In this document: positions 5,379 through 5,408 of the stretch, piece after piece
Layout: each line of letters starts with the position of its first letter
How positions within the stretch are numbered: position 1 is the stretch's first letter
NCBI GenBank assembly: GCA_030831445.1
Contig: JAURLB010000138.1
Span: 1-5,408, forward strand
DNA from: Candidatus Nanopelagicales bacterium
Lineage (GTDB): Bacteria > Actinomycetota > Actinomycetes > S36-B12 > UBA5976
Direction of reading: 5' to 3'
Length of the DNA stretch: 5,408 bases
Program-made: the position numbers and the translations under genes
Notes under the pieces: model-generated
Seen by the model: the letters and a program-made list of their open reading frames with translations, nothing else
Told to the model about the DNA's origin: nothing
Databases searched by the model: none

Positions 5379-5408
5379 CGCAGCATCTCTTCGCGGAAAC
5401 CAAATTCT
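5375..5408 (-). CDS. C-terminal end of the gene upstream of tadB, probably the TadA/CpaF ATPase (truncated by window edge)
   Basis: One minus-strand frame runs from the window edge through EFGFREEMLR to TGA at 5377-5375, which overlaps the tadB-like ATG as ATGA. The same overlap style recurs at other junctions in this operon, which supports a real coding end. In Tad loci the gene just before tadB is nearly always the secretion ATPase TadA (CpaF), so that identity is inferred from gene order alone. Ten residues are too few to identify a family. Confidence 0.5.
   Translation of the reverse strand, partial: EFGFREEMLR

Noticed and set aside
1..5408. CRISPR array, tRNA/rRNA genes, insertion sequence or attachment site
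   Set aside because: No regularly spaced direct repeats, no tRNA-like cloverleaf, no transposase motifs and no terminal repeats were seen; the window is filled by the operon.

Overview
The window holds one compact minus-strand operon for a Tad (tight adherence, type IVc/Flp) pilus or related secretion apparatus, followed by a membrane-anchored regulator and a deazaflavin (F420)-dependent reductase. The F420-type reductase, the SARP/BTAD-type regulator and the monoderm-style set of short TadE/TadG-like proteins point to an actinobacterium. Base composition looks moderate (about 45-48% GC by eye, not computed), which with the overlapping genes would suit a streamlined aquatic actinobacterium (an Acidimicrobiia- or Nanopelagicales-like lineage). 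That placement is an inference of low confidence.

Layout, in transcription order on the minus strand: the last ten codons of an upstream gene, expected from context to be the TadA/CpaF ATPase (5408-5375); tadB-like inner-membrane platform gene (5378-4542); tadC-like platform gene (4545-3727); a 50-nt gap; a 64-residue Flp-like pilin candidate (3676-3482); a first TadE-like minor pilin (about 3474-3106); a second TadE-like protein (3109-2711); a short TadG-like protein (2714-2316); a 591-residue protein with four predicted membrane segments, an OmpR/SARP-type winged helix and a BTAD domain (2319-544); and an F420-dependent nitroreductase-family protein (527-87). At the left edge the C-terminus of a plus-strand membrane protein (1-94) converges on the operon and overlaps it by 8 bp. 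There is no stretch of more than 50 bases without a gene.

How the genes work together: TadA would power, and TadB and TadC would form, the membrane platform that assembles the Flp-like pilin; TadE- and TadG-like proteins are pseudopilin-type accessory subunits. Five junctions have 4-bp ATGA/GTGA stop-start overlaps, so translational coupling is the rule. The exception is the region around the Flp-like gene, which has its own gap, a good Shine-Dalgarno and an AT-rich start, and is followed 22 nt after its stop by a perfect 14-bp inverted repeat at the start of the next coding sequence. This arrangement could set pilin level apart from the minor subunits. The co-translated membrane-bound regulator suggests that pilus assembly, or an envelope state, is read out as a transcriptional response.
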